Below are positions 12,625 through 20,820 of a stretch of 64,000 bases of DNA, piece after piece. Where the stretch lies: positions 1-64,000 of the forward strand of contig NZ_CP127407.1 in the NCBI RefSeq assembly GCF_030291075.1, written 5' to 3'. Under the pieces are notes generated by a model that was not told the DNA's origin, did no database searches, and was given only the letters and a program-made list of their open reading frames with translations. The DNA is from Stenotrophomonas sp. 57. Its GTDB lineage: Bacteria; Pseudomonadota; Gammaproteobacteria; Xanthomonadales; Xanthomonadaceae. Every line of letters starts with the position of its first letter. Positions within the stretch are counted from its first letter, which is position 1. The translations under genes were made by a program, and so were the position numbers.

Positions 12625-13038
12625 ATGGCATTCAGTAGTGGTGGTGGCAAGGGCCCCATGGCAGACATCAACGTCACGCCCCTCGTGGACGTGATGCTGG
12701 TTCTGCTGATCATCTTCATCGTGACCGCGCCGATCATGACGTACCCGATCGCCGTGGACCTGCCGCAGCGCGTGCTCAACCCACCGCCGCAGCTGGTCGA
12801 ACCGCCGCCGCCGATCGAACTGAAGATCGACGCCAGCAACCAGGTCTCGTGGAACAACAGCCCGATCAATACCAGCGAGCTGCAGCAGCGGATGGAGCAG
12901 GAGGTCCAGCGTGACCCGACCAACCAGCCGGAACTGCGCATCGACGCCAGCCCGGATTCCGAGTACGACGTGATGGCCAAGGTTTTGGCCGCCGCGAAGA
13001 ACGCTCAGATGAAGAAGATCGGTTTTGTGCAGCAGTAA
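12625..13038 (+). CDS. exbD2: ExbD biopolymer transport protein, copy 2
   Basis: This is a second 137-residue ExbD with the same membrane segment and Asp ([10 protein letters not shown]) but a divergent periplasmic part that is richer in proline after the membrane ([14 protein letters not shown]). In Xanthomonas campestris the equivalent exbD2 is dispensable for ferric iron uptake, though it matters for plant interaction; that is knowledge of a relative, not of this organism. It closes the operon and is followed by an intrinsic terminator. Confidence 0.93.
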   Translation: MAFSSGGGKGPMADINVTPLVDVMLVLLIIFIVTAPIMTYPIAVDLPQRVLNPPPQLVEPPPPIELKIDASNQVSWNNSPINTSELQQRMEQEVQRDPTNQPELRIDASPDSEYDVMAKVLAAAKNAQMKKIGFVQQ

Positions 13039-13076
13039 TCGCTACACCGCAACACAACAGTCATGACGCGACTGCA

Positions 13077-13107
13077 GACGCCCCTGGAGACAGGGGCGTC
13101 TTTTTTT
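13077..13107 (+). terminator. Intrinsic terminator of the tonB-exb operon
   Basis: Arms GACGCCCCTG and CAGGGGCGTC with a short GAGA-type loop (13077-13100) are followed by seven T residues. Confidence 0.93.
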
Positions 13108-13125
13108 ATGCCCGCGGGGCTCGTC

Positions 13126-13164
13126 GGGGTCAGCTCCCTTTCGCGCAGGAAGGGATCTGACCCC
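13126..13164. repeat. GGGGTCAG imperfect palindrome
   Basis: Fifteen-base arms (GGGGTCAGCTCCCTT and AAGGGATCTGACCCC) pair with a single mismatch around a nine-base loop. It lies between the exbD2 terminator and the cardiolipin synthase start. It looks like a dispersed palindromic repeat of Xanthomonadaceae rather than a second terminator, since no T-tract follows. Confidence 0.7.
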
Positions 13165-13195
13165 ATCAGGTTGCACGCGCCGCTATGATCGGCGG

Positions 13196-14656
13196 ATGCT
13201 CGCCCTCTTCGACTCCCTGCGCCACTGGCTCGACGGCATCGCCCACCTCGGCACGATCCTGGCGGTAGCCTATCTGCTGTATCTGCTCGCGCTGACCGGC
13301 TGGATCATGCTGCAGAAGCGTGAGCCGGTGGCCACGCTGAGCTGGATCCTGTCGCTGGCGCTGCTGCCCTACCTCGGCTTGTTCATCTATTACCTACTGG
13401 GCCCGCAGAAGGTGAAGCGTCAGCGGCTGCGCCGTGGCCGTGCCCGTTCGGGCATGGAGCACTACAGCGACGTCTGCCCGCCCGATGCCGACTGCACCGA
13501 GCTGGCCAAGATCGCCCAGGCCACCACCGGCCTGGCGCCGAGCAGTGCCACCGAAGTGACGTGGCTGGTCGATGGCGCGGCCACCTACGCCGCGCTGCTG
13601 GAGGCGGTGGCGCAGGCCCGCGACCATCTGCACCTGGAGTACTACATCTTCAATCCGGACCACGCCGGCACCGCGCTGCGCGATGCCCTGGTCGAACGCG
13701 CCCGCGCGGGCGTGCAGGTGCGCCTGCTGCTGGATGCCGTGGGATCCTCCGCCCTGCCCCGCCGCTTCCTGCAACCGTTGCTGGACGCCGGCGGCGAGGC
13801 CATCTGGTTCCATCCGCGGCAACTGCTGAAGCCCTTCAAGCGCCCGTGGCTGAATCTGCGTACCCACCGCAAGCTGGTGATCATCGATGGTCGCCTGGCC
13901 TTTACCGGTGGTATCAACATCACCGACGAGGAGGACGAAAGCCGCCGGCCCGACGCCTACCGCGACCTGCACATGCGGATCCGCGGCCACGTGGTGCGCA
14001 GCCTGCAGCTGGTGTTCGCCGAAGACTGGCTCTACGCCAGCGGCCAGGATCCTTCGCAGATGGACATCGCCCGCCTCTGGCCCGCCGAGATGCCGTTGCG
14101 CGCCGATGGCCCGATCAACGCGCAGGTGCTGGTCTCCGGGCCAGACTCCGGCTGGGAAACCATCCATCGGCTGCACGTGGCGGCGATCCAGGAGGCCCAC
14201 GAACGGGTCTGGCTGGTGACGCCCTACTTCGTGCCCGGCGAAGCGGCGCGGATGGCACTGACCTCAGCCGCGCTGGGCGGACTGGACGTCCGCCTGCTGG
14301 TACCGAAGATGAGCGACTCCTGGTTCGTCACCCAGGCCGCACGCTCCTACTTCGACGAGCTGCTGCATGCCGGCGTGAAGATCTACGAGTATGGCCCCCG
14401 CATGCTGCATACCAAGGCCTTCATCGCCGATGACGAGGTCTGCATCGTCGGCAGCGCCAACTTCGACCATCGCAGCTTCCGCCTGAACTTCGAGCTGTCG
14501 ATGATGATCAGCGACCGTGACCGCGTTGCCGAGCTGGCCGAGCTGCTGCAGGGCGAGTTCGAGCGGGCGACCCGGGTCCACGACCAGGCCGGCCGTTCGT
14601 TGTGGCTGCACCGCCTGCCCGAGGCCTTTGCCCGGCTGGCCTCGCCGCTGCTGTAA
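13196..14656 (+). CDS. cls: Cardiolipin synthase
   Basis: This phospholipase-D-superfamily enzyme joins two phosphatidylglycerol molecules into cardiolipin at the inner membrane. The 486-residue protein begins with two membrane segments (about residues 15-40 and 45-70). It then carries two HKD motifs: HRKLVIIDGRLAFTGGIN at about residue 224 and HTKAFIADDEVCIVGSANFD at about 405, the complete catalytic pair. Length and layout match bacterial ClsA-type synthases. The ATG at 13196 keeps the first membrane segment. Confidence 0.93.
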   Translation: MLALFDSLRHWLDGIAHLGTILAVAYLLYLLALTGWIMLQKREPVATLSWILSLALLPYLGLFIYYLLGPQKVKRQRLRRGRARSGMEHYSDVCPPDADCTELAKIAQATTGLAPSSATEVTWLVDGAATYAALLEAVAQARDHLHLEYYIFNPDHAGTALRDALVERARAGVQVRLLLDAVGSSALPRRFLQPLLDAGGEAIWFHPRQLLKPFKRPWLNLRTHRKLVIIDGRLAFTGGINITDEEDESRRPDAYRDLHMRIRGHVVRSLQLVFAEDWLYASGQDPSQMDIARLWPAEMPLRADGPINAQVLVSGPDSGWETIHRLHVAAIQEAHERVWLVTPYFVPGEAARMALTSAALGGLDVRLLVPKMSDSWFVTQAARSYFDELLHAGVKIYEYGPRMLHTKAFIADDEVCIVGSANFDHRSFRLNFELSMMISDRDRVAELAELLQGEFERATRVHDQAGRSLWLHRLPEAFARLASPLL

Positions 14657-14696
14657 CGCAGCGCTACACTGCGGCGATTACCCGGGGAGCCCGACT

Positions 14697-14966
14697 ATGT
14701 ACTGGTTGTACCTGCTGCTGGCGCTGGGCTGCTTTGCCTTCGCCCTGAAGACGCCCAGCCCCGGGCTGATGACCCTGTGCCTGCTGGCCGCCCTGGCCCT
14801 GCTGCTGGCCTGGGTGCGGGGCCGCTACGTCGCGCGCTTCGGCGACCTTCAGCGCGATCCTGCCACCCTGGTGGACGCCGAGGAACTGCGCCGCCTGCGC
14901 GAGCAGGCCCAGGCACGTCGCAGCGCCGACCCCGACGAGCATGATCCGTCCCCTCTTTCCCAGTAG
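14697..14966 (+). CDS. Small hypothetical membrane protein
   Basis: This 89-residue protein has two membrane segments at about residues 2-18 and 22-40, followed by a charged, arginine-rich tail. I recognise no family. The ATG at 14697 follows CGGGGAGCCC, a good ribosome site, whereas the longer open frame begins inside cls. It lies 40 bp after cls and 9 bp before pdxJ, so it may be co-transcribed with both. Confidence 0.75.
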   Translation: MYWLYLLLALGCFAFALKTPSPGLMTLCLLAALALLLAWVRGRYVARFGDLQRDPATLVDAEELRRLREQAQARRSADPDEHDPSPLSQ

Positions 14967-14975
14967 TTCCGTTCC

Positions 14976-15719
14976 ATGACCCAGCTCAGCGTCAACGTCA
15001 ACAAGATCGCCGTCCTGCGCAATTCGCGCGGCGGTGCCGAACCGGACGTGCTGCGTGCCGCCCAGGCCTGCCTGGACGCCGGCGCGCATGGCATCACCGT
15101 GCACCCGCGGCCGGACCGCCGCCACATCACCGCCGAGGACGTGCTGGCCCTGTCCACGCTGACCGGCGCGCGCGGCGTCGAGTTCAACATCGAAGGCAAC
15201 CCGTTCGCGCCGCCACGCGCGGGCTACCCAGGGCTGCTGCCGCTATGCGCGCAGACCCGCCCGGCGCAGGCCACCCTGGTGCCGGATGGCGATGGGCAGA
15301 TCACGTCGGACCATGGCTTCGACTTCGAACGTGACGGCGAGCGCCTGCGCCCGCTGGTGGCCGAACTGAAAGCGTTGGGCTGCCGCGTCAGCCTGTTCGT
15401 CGACGCCGGCAACCCGCTACTGGAGCAGGCAGCTGAAGTCGGTGCCGACCGCATCGAGCTGTATACCGGCCCCTATGCCGAAGCGCACGCCGCCGGTGAT
15501 GCCGAGGCGATGCTGGCGCTGTTCGCCACCGCCGCACGCCGCGCGCAGGCGGTGGGGCTGGGCGTCAATGCCGGCCACGACCTGTCGCAGGACAACCTGC
15601 GTGACTTCCTGGCCCACGTACCGGACGTGCTGGAAGTGTCGATCGGCCACGCGCTGATCGGTGAGGCGCTGTATGACGGGCTGGATGCCACGGTGCGGGG
15701 CTACCTGGCGCTGCTGTGA
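14976..15719 (+). CDS. pdxJ: Pyridoxine 5'-phosphate synthase
   Basis: PdxJ condenses 1-deoxyxylulose 5-phosphate with 3-amino-2-oxopropyl phosphate to make pyridoxine 5'-phosphate, the last ring-forming step of the DXP-dependent vitamin B6 route. The 247-residue TIM barrel starts [20 protein letters not shown] and keeps the family segment [11 protein letters not shown] and the C-terminal [13 protein letters not shown]. The length is typical. It is the third gene of a tight same-strand run, and a repeat pair follows. Confidence 0.96.
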   Translation: MTQLSVNVNKIAVLRNSRGGAEPDVLRAAQACLDAGAHGITVHPRPDRRHITAEDVLALSTLTGARGVEFNIEGNPFAPPRAGYPGLLPLCAQTRPAQATLVPDGDGQITSDHGFDFERDGERLRPLVAELKALGCRVSLFVDAGNPLLEQAAEVGADRIELYTGPYAEAHAAGDAEAMLALFATAARRAQAVGLGVNAGHDLSQDNLRDFLAHVPDVLEVSIGHALIGEALYDGLDATVRGYLALL

Positions 15720-15730
15720 CCGATGGATGC

Positions 15731-15796
15731 AGCCGAGCGTAGGCTCGGCTCTACAAGGTCTCTGCATGAACTGTAGAGCCGAGCCCATGCTCGGCT
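15731..15796. repeat. SMAG (GTAG-type) repeat pair after pdxJ
   Basis: Two short palindromes face each other. One (15731-15754) ends in CTAC, and the other (15773-15796) begins GTAGAGCCGAGC. Each folds AGCCGAGC against GCTCGGCT. This is the layout of SMAG elements of S. maltophilia, REP-like repeats carrying GTAG at one end. Confidence 0.88.
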
Positions 15797-15864
15797 CAGC
15801 ACCGCCCTGAATCCTTCAGGCGACCGTCGCAGTCATTGAGACAGGCGCGGCGTACCCTGCGGGC

Positions 15865-16956
15865 ATGGGTATTGCGATCAAGGGCCGAGGTTCCACGTCC
15901 CACCTTGCCGGGCGCTTTGAAAGCACCGTCAGCGAGGCGGTGGACGATGGCTGGGCGGTGGATCAGAGCGAGGAATTCCTCGCCCCGCGACTGCGCACCG
16001 AGGTTCGTGCCGAGACCGCGCGCAGCATCATCAGCCGTAACACTTCGCCGGACGTCGGCTTCAGCCAGTCGGTGAATCCGTATCGCGGTTGCGAGCATGG
16101 GTGCTCCTACTGCTTCGCGCGCCCCTCGCACGCCTATCTGAACCTGTCACCGGGCCTGGATTTCGAGACCAAGCTGTTTGCCAAGACCAATGCGCCGCAG
16201 CTGCTGCGCAAGGAGCTGTCGAAGCCGGGTTACGTGCCGCAGCCGATCGCGCTGGGCATCAACACCGACGCGTACCAGCCGATCGAACGCAAGTTCAAGC
16301 TGACCCGCCAGCTGATCGAAGTGATGCTGGAAACCAAGCATCCGTTTTCGTTGATCACCAAGAACGCCCTGGTCGAGCGCGACATCGATCTGCTCGCACC
16401 GCTGGCCGCGGAGAACCTGGTCAGCGTGCATTTTTCGGTGACCTCGCTGGATCCGCATCTTTCCGCAAAGCTGGAACCTCGCGCGTCGGCGCCGCATGCA
16501 CGACTGCGCGCGATGAAGCGTCTGCATGAAGCGGGTATTCCGGTGGGTGTAATGGTGGCGCCGGTGATTCCGTGGATCAACGACAGCGAACTGGAAGCCG
16601 TGCTGGAGGCCGCACACGATGCCGGCGCCAGCACCGCAGGCTATGTGCTGCTGCGCCTGCCGCTGGAAGTGGCACCGCTGTTCCGCGATTGGCTGGACAC
16701 CCATCATCCCGATCGCGCTGCACACGTGATGAGCACCATCCAGCAGCTGCGCGGCGGCAAGGACTACGACAGCCAGTTCGGCACGCGGATGCGGGGCCAG
16801 GGCGTGTATGCGGATCTGCTGAACAACCGATTCAAGCTGGCGCGCAAGCGGCTGGGTTTCAATGCGCAGAACAGCCATTGGCCGAAGCTGGATTGCAGTC
16901 GGTTCCAGAAGCCGTTGCCGCCGAAGAAGGATTCGCCGCAGGGAAGTCTGTTCTAG
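15865..16956 (+). CDS. PA0069-like radical SAM protein
   Basis: This is a 363-residue radical SAM enzyme of the SplB-related group seen in Pseudomonas as PA0069. The iron-sulfur motif is CEHGCSYC with cysteines at about residues 76, 80 and 83, the CxxxCxxC spacing of the superfamily. Downstream motifs typical of the group include SPGLDFETK and the partial barrel ending in KRLGFN. The reaction is unknown, and similarity to spore photoproduct lyase suggests nucleic-acid repair only weakly. It stands alone on the plus strand. Confidence 0.9.
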   Translation: MGIAIKGRGSTSHLAGRFESTVSEAVDDGWAVDQSEEFLAPRLRTEVRAETARSIISRNTSPDVGFSQSVNPYRGCEHGCSYCFARPSHAYLNLSPGLDFETKLFAKTNAPQLLRKELSKPGYVPQPIALGINTDAYQPIERKFKLTRQLIEVMLETKHPFSLITKNALVERDIDLLAPLAAENLVSVHFSVTSLDPHLSAKLEPRASAPHARLRAMKRLHEAGIPVGVMVAPVIPWINDSELEAVLEAAHDAGASTAGYVLLRLPLEVAPLFRDWLDTHHPDRAAHVMSTIQQLRGGKDYDSQFGTRMRGQGVYADLLNNRFKLARKRLGFNAQNSHWPKLDCSRFQKPLPPKKDSPQGSLF

Positions 16957-17095
16957 AGCGCTGGACCGCTGCCCGACTTACCGGCAACAATCTGCACTTG
17001 GCCGGATGGCCTGCAAGCCAGGGAAGGATGCAGATGGATGACCTACGATCAGCGACGGTGCAATTCCGTTCGCTTTACGATGAATCGGTTCGCCC

Positions 17096-17704
17096 GTGAA
17101 GCGGCTATCGGCTTTCAGCTGTGGTGCGTTTCTGTACTTCTGTGGTGCCGATGCAGAGGCTGCCCGTGCGTTTTTCGTTGAAGACGCTGCCATCCGCGAC
17201 CCCGCCTGCCTTACGGTCGAGCCACGCCAGCGGCTCTTTGCCTGTCACCAGATCGTTGTCGGCAACAGCCGTGTGATTGGGCTGAGACGATTCCGCTCGT
17301 CGTGGAGGACTGACCGTTCCACCTTCAGCAAACTCACGATCCAGCTCCCCGCCGATGCGAAAGCAGGTGACCGGTTCGCTGTCTCCGACGATCGCGTACG
17401 GCTGTTTCATAGCAGTGGATCCAGCGCATTTGCCGGAAAGACGGGCTGCTACGCAGTGCCGGTCGCAGGGCAGATTACCGTGGTTTCCGCCGGTGACTCC
17501 GGCATCGAGCTCCTGGTCGATGCAACGCTCCGCTCCGCAAGCCCACTGCAATGGCGCGGTGAATGTGACGCACCGACCGAGCTATCAGAGCGCCTGAAAG
17601 CCTCGCCCCTGCAGATGCACGACCTCAATGCATGGACGGGAGCATTTGATCCCGACGCATCCCCTTTCGATCAGGCACATCCTGCCAATCGCCCACGTGA
17701 TTGA
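17096..17704 (+). CDS. Hypothetical exported protein
   Basis: This is a 202-residue protein with no family I recognise. The predicted start is GTG, and the first 22 residues resemble a signal peptide ending near DAEAA. The rest looks beta-rich, with a segment KLTIQLPADAKAGDRFAVSD. It contains five cysteines after the signal, which would fit disulfides in the periplasm. A second exported protein of similar length follows after 21 bp. Codon use is less GC-biased than in neighbouring housekeeping genes. Confidence 0.6.
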   Translation: MKRLSAFSCGAFLYFCGADAEAARAFFVEDAAIRDPACLTVEPRQRLFACHQIVVGNSRVIGLRRFRSSWRTDRSTFSKLTIQLPADAKAGDRFAVSDDRVRLFHSSGSSAFAGKTGCYAVPVAGQITVVSAGDSGIELLVDATLRSASPLQWRGECDAPTELSERLKASPLQMHDLNAWTGAFDPDASPFDQAHPANRPRD

Positions 17705-17725
17705 AGTCGAATCAACGGTGTCTGC

Positions 17726-18322
17726 ATGATGAAACGCCTGCGTTTTCTTCCGGCCATCGCTCTCCTTTTCTCCCTTGCGACCCTGCAGGTTCAGGCAAGC
17801 GCCATCCACGAATGCATCGTCGTTCCGCAGGCGTCGATTGCCACTGATATGCCAGCCGACCTGGACGAGTTCGAGCAACATCTCTGGACGGCAAATACCG
17901 GTCAGTGGGTGAGCAAGGGCACGGACACACTGCTTCTGCTGCGGCTCTTCTCGGAGTCGCCGGGCGTGATCGATTCCCAGCAGTTCACCAAGATCACCGG
18001 GAGCCTGAAGCGATACTCGCCTTCGTCCGAAGGAATGCCGGAGGTAGTGGATGCGCGCTTGGCCAGTGGCGGTGCGGGCTTTGCGCACAAGGGAGACTAT
18101 TGGTTGGCCGATTCCGTGAACGTCGAACTAGATCAGCCGCACGAGCGCGATGGTCGGATGGAGGTCAAAGTGACGTCTGTCGGGTGGAACAGTTATCGAA
18201 AGGAAGACCGTTCCTTCTATCTCCAGTTCACCTGTCAACTCAAGGAAATCCCTGTCGAGAAGCTCAGTGCCTGGCAAGGCGGCGACGGAAATCTCTGGCG
18301 AACCTTTGGGCCCACGAGATGA
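17726..18322 (+). CDS. Hypothetical exported protein
   Basis: This 198-residue product has a clear signal peptide (MMKRLRFLPAIALLFSLA, cleavage near VQA-SAI) and a mature part with two cysteines. No family is recognised. Either of the two adjacent ATG codons could be used. It lies between two other unrecognised small genes on the same strand, suggesting a small accessory operon. Confidence 0.65.
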   Translation: MMKRLRFLPAIALLFSLATLQVQASAIHECIVVPQASIATDMPADLDEFEQHLWTANTGQWVSKGTDTLLLLRLFSESPGVIDSQQFTKITGSLKRYSPSSEGMPEVVDARLASGGAGFAHKGDYWLADSVNVELDQPHERDGRMEVKVTSVGWNSYRKEDRSFYLQFTCQLKEIPVEKLSAWQGGDGNLWRTFGPTR

Positions 18323-18387
18323 CCAAGCGGCATCAATCTGTACACAGCAACTTCAAGTCGATGTATCCGGACCCATGAGCACATGAC

Positions 18388-18570
18388 ATGAAGATTATCT
18401 ACTGGCTTGGCATCGCGTTCCTGTGGATGCTTCCATTGAACGTTCTGCTGCTGACGGCCGGCAAGCTGATGTCGGGCGACGCGCTTGGAGAAGAAGAGCT
18501 CGTTGGCTTCGGTGTGGCGGTGTTCGGTGTAGCGGCGGGCACGATTCTCTATCGCCGTCGCCCACGGTAG
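18388..18570 (+). CDS. Small hypothetical membrane protein
   Basis: This is a 60-residue protein with two predicted membrane segments (about residues 5-24 and 40-56) and a basic end RRRPR. It lies 65 bp after the previous exported protein. Its TAG stop codon forms part of a GTAGAG sequence that opens a degenerate palindromic repeat. Confidence 0.6.
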   Translation: MKIIYWLGIAFLWMLPLNVLLLTAGKLMSGDALGEEELVGFGVAVFGVAAGTILYRRRPR

Positions 18571-18636
18571 AGATTGCTCGACTGAAAGTGGAACGAAGTC
18601 GAGCACGCGATAGCGTCGAGCACGCTCGACCTTTAC
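18567..18636. repeat. Degenerate GTAG-type repeat pair
   Basis: GTAGAG followed by GCTCGAC at the left faces GTCGAG-CACG-CTCGAC followed by CTTTAC at the right (18615-18636). This is a decayed version of the paired layout seen elsewhere. It spans from the stop codon of the small membrane protein to the stop codon of the convergent oxygenase gene. Confidence 0.45.
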
Positions 18637-19340
18637 CCCCCGAACAACTTCTGCGCACTCTGGAACAGGATCCAGCTCGTTGCGATGAACTTGTCACCGC
18701 CCTGCGGCCGGTTGCCACGATGGGTGTGGGTAAACGCCGTCGGGGCGATCAACAAACTGCCGGTGCGTGGTGCGATCTTCCGCCCCTGAAACAGGAACTC
18801 GGTTTCGCCTTCCTCGAATCCGTCGTTGAGGTACAGCGTCCACAGCACATGCCGGTGCAGGGTCTCGGCCTGCGGATCCTTCGGGTACAGCTCGCAGTGC
18901 CAGTACGGGTAACCGCCCTCGCCCGCCGCATACCACTGCAGGTTGATCGCGCCCGGACGCAGGCAGGTGCGGGCCAGATCGCCCAGCTGCTCCTGTGACA
19001 TGTCGGGGAAGTCCTCGGCAGACAGGCGTCGCGGTTGGCCGTCGCTGTCCTGGATCTGCAACATCAGCGGTGCGATCAACGCCTGTGGATAACGGCGTAG
19101 ATAAGTCAGCAGGCCGTTGAACACTGCGTGCTGCAACTGATGATCCACATCCTGCCAGCCGTCCAGGCCGCTGATGCGCAGATCCTTGCTGTGCTTGAGT
19201 TCCGGGAACACACCGCTGCCTACCGCACCCGGTCGCAGGCCCTGTGCAGCGCGCATGCGTTCGACGATCGCCGCGCAGACCTCATTGGGGACCGCATTGT
19301 GGATGACTTCGATGAAATCGACCGGGCCCTGCTCGTGCAT
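18633..19340 (-). CDS. 2OG-Fe(II) oxygenase family protein
   Basis: This 235-residue protein has the double-stranded beta-helix of 2-oxoglutarate and iron(II) dependent oxygenases. The likely iron ligands are His and Glu in YWHCELYP and His in AFTHTHRG, and a family strand VLWTLYLNDGFEEGETEF lies between them. The first pair reads HxE rather than the usual HxD, a variant I believe is shared by close relatives. The substrate is unknown. The gene is convergent with the small membrane protein upstream. Confidence 0.82.
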   Translation of the reverse strand: MHEQGPVDFIEVIHNAVPNEVCAAIVERMRAAQGLRPGAVGSGVFPELKHSKDLRISGLDGWQDVDHQLQHAVFNGLLTYLRRYPQALIAPLMLQIQDSDGQPRRLSAEDFPDMSQEQLGDLARTCLRPGAINLQWYAAGEGGYPYWHCELYPKDPQAETLHRHVLWTLYLNDGFEEGETEFLFQGRKIAPRTGSLLIAPTAFTHTHRGNRPQGGDKFIATSWILFQSAQKLFGG

Positions 19341-19447
19341 GCGTGCATTCCTTAAGCGGCAACGGCTTGATGGTGCCGTTTGCCGCCCTCGGTGTCACCC
19401 CATGGTCATGTCATCGATCTGCCATGACCGCGGTAGGGCAACGCCTA

Positions 19448-20464
19448 TCAGGCCTGTGCGGCGTCGTGCGCGTGGTGGTAGCGCACGGCTTCGGCCACTT
19501 CCTCGCGCGAGCCGAGGAACACCGGCACGCGCTGGTGCAGCTGGTCGGGCTGGATGTCGAGGATGCGGTCGCGGCCGGTCCAGGCGGCGCCGCCGGCCTG
19601 TTCGACCAGCAGGCCCATCGGGTTGGCTTCGTACATCAGGCGCAGCTTGCCGGCCTTGGACGGATCCTTCCTGTCCCACGGGTAGATGAAGATGCCGCCG
19701 CGGGTCAGGATGCGATGCACGTCGGCGACCATGCTGGCGATCCAGCGCATGTTGAAGTTTTTGCCGCGCGCGCCTTCCTTGCCGGCCAGCAGATCGCCGA
19801 CATACGCCTGCATCGGCGCTTCCCAGTGGCGCTGGTTGGACATGTTGATGGCGAATTCCTGGGTGGACGCCGGGATCTGCATGTTCTCGGTGGTCAGCAC
19901 GAACTCGCCCTTCTCGCGGTCCAGGGTGAAGGCGTGGGTACCGTGGCCGACGGTCAGCACCAGCTGGGTGCTGGGCCCGTAGATGCAGTAGCCGGCGGCG
20001 ATCTGCTTGCTGCCCGGCTGCAGGAAGGCGTCGTCGCCCGGCAGCTCGACGTTGGTCGGGCAGCGCAGCACCGAGAAGATGGTGCCGACCGAGACGTTGA
20101 CGTCGATGTTGGAGCTGCCATCGAGGGGATCGAACAGCAGCAGGAAATCACCGCGCGGGTAGATGTCCGGCACCGGCTGGCTGTGGTCCATTTCCTCCGA
20201 GGCGCACGCCGCGAGGTGGCCACCCCAGGCGTTGGCTTCGAGCAGGATCTCGTTGCTGATGACGTCCAGCTTCTTCTGCGCTTCACCCTGCACGTTGCCG
20301 GTGCCGGCGTCGCCGAGCACGCCACCGAGGGCGCCCTTGCTGACGGCGATGGAGATGCTGGTGCAGGCGCGGGCGACGACCGCGATCAGCTGGCGCAGGT
20401 CGGCGTTGATGCGGCCGGCGTGCTGTTCCTGGATCAGGAAGCGGGTCAACGAAGTACGGGACAT
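19448..20464 (-). CDS. fbp: Fructose-1,6-bisphosphatase class 1
   Basis: Fbp removes the 1-phosphate from fructose 1,6-bisphosphate in gluconeogenesis. The 338-residue protein keeps the metal-binding signature [20 protein letters not shown] and ends in the class 1 C-terminal segment. The start [12 protein letters not shown] at 20464 is chosen. The frame stays open to 20656, but that extension runs through a perfect inverted repeat and has no likeness to the family. The long upstream gap holds its promoter. Confidence 0.95.
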   Translation of the reverse strand: MSRTSLTRFLIQEQHAGRINADLRQLIAVVARACTSISIAVSKGALGGVLGDAGTGNVQGEAQKKLDVISNEILLEANAWGGHLAACASEEMDHSQPVPDIYPRGDFLLLFDPLDGSSNIDVNVSVGTIFSVLRCPTNVELPGDDAFLQPGSKQIAAGYCIYGPSTQLVLTVGHGTHAFTLDREKGEFVLTTENMQIPASTQEFAINMSNQRHWEAPMQAYVGDLLAGKEGARGKNFNMRWIASMVADVHRILTRGGIFIYPWDRKDPSKAGKLRLMYEANPMGLLVEQAGGAAWTGRDRILDIQPDQLHQRVPVFLGSREEVAEAVRYHHAHDAAQA

Positions 20465-20591
20465 GGTCGGGCAGGTCTCGGCAGCGGGAAAACGCCTATT
20501 GTCGCCCGTCCGGCCAGCGCGTGCGTGAGCGCAGGGAGGCGTAATCGTTTCCAGATGCGTTGCGCTCGTGGCGCCTTCCTTCATGGAGGCA

Positions 20592-20697
20592 CAGGGCGAG
20601 GTACACCGTGGCCAGGACACGCCGTAAACCCATCCATGGGGGCTCGGTCGGCGCATCCATGCGCCTCACGGTCCTGGCCACGGTGTACCTCGCCCTG
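20592..20697. repeat. Perfect 27-bp inverted repeat upstream of fbp
   Basis: The arm at 20592-20618 (starting CAGGGCGAGGTACACC) is the exact reverse complement of the arm at 20671-20697. The 52-base spacer contains a smaller palindrome GCGCATCCATGCGC. In RNA or single-stranded DNA this would make a very stable cruciform-like hairpin. It is unlike the GTAG repeats in sequence and size. Confidence 0.93.
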
Positions 20698-20770
20698 CGC
20701 TTCAGGGTTCGCCGCGAGCGCGGAGGGTGTGGCAAAGGCAGAGGCAAAGCAGAAGCAAAGCAGAAGCAAA

Positions 20771-20798
20771 AACAAAGGCGCCTTTCGGCGCCTTTGTT
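20771..20798 (-). terminator. Intrinsic terminator of the aminotransferase gene
   Basis: Perfect 12-bp arms AACAAAGGCGCC and GGCGCCTTTGTT enclose a four-base loop. Read on the minus strand the stem is followed by a T-rich run, 22 bases after the stop codon at 20821. Confidence 0.9.
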
Positions 20799-20820
20799 CT
20801 CAAACCGCTGGAGCGTTGCT

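Larger units (their letters stand above)
20465..20820. other. Gap between fbp and the aminotransferase gene
   Basis: These 356 bases carry no gene. They hold a perfect 27-bp inverted repeat, short tandem repeats rich in GCAAAGCAGAA (about 20731-20775, with two exact 11-base units at 20744-20765), and the aminotransferase terminator. The fbp promoter should lie near 20470-20550. Confidence 0.75.

Noticed and set aside
20744..20765. Two GCAAAGCAGAA tandem units considered as a CRISPR-like or regulatory repeat
   Set aside because: Only two exact units, with no spacers; better seen as local slippage before the terminator.
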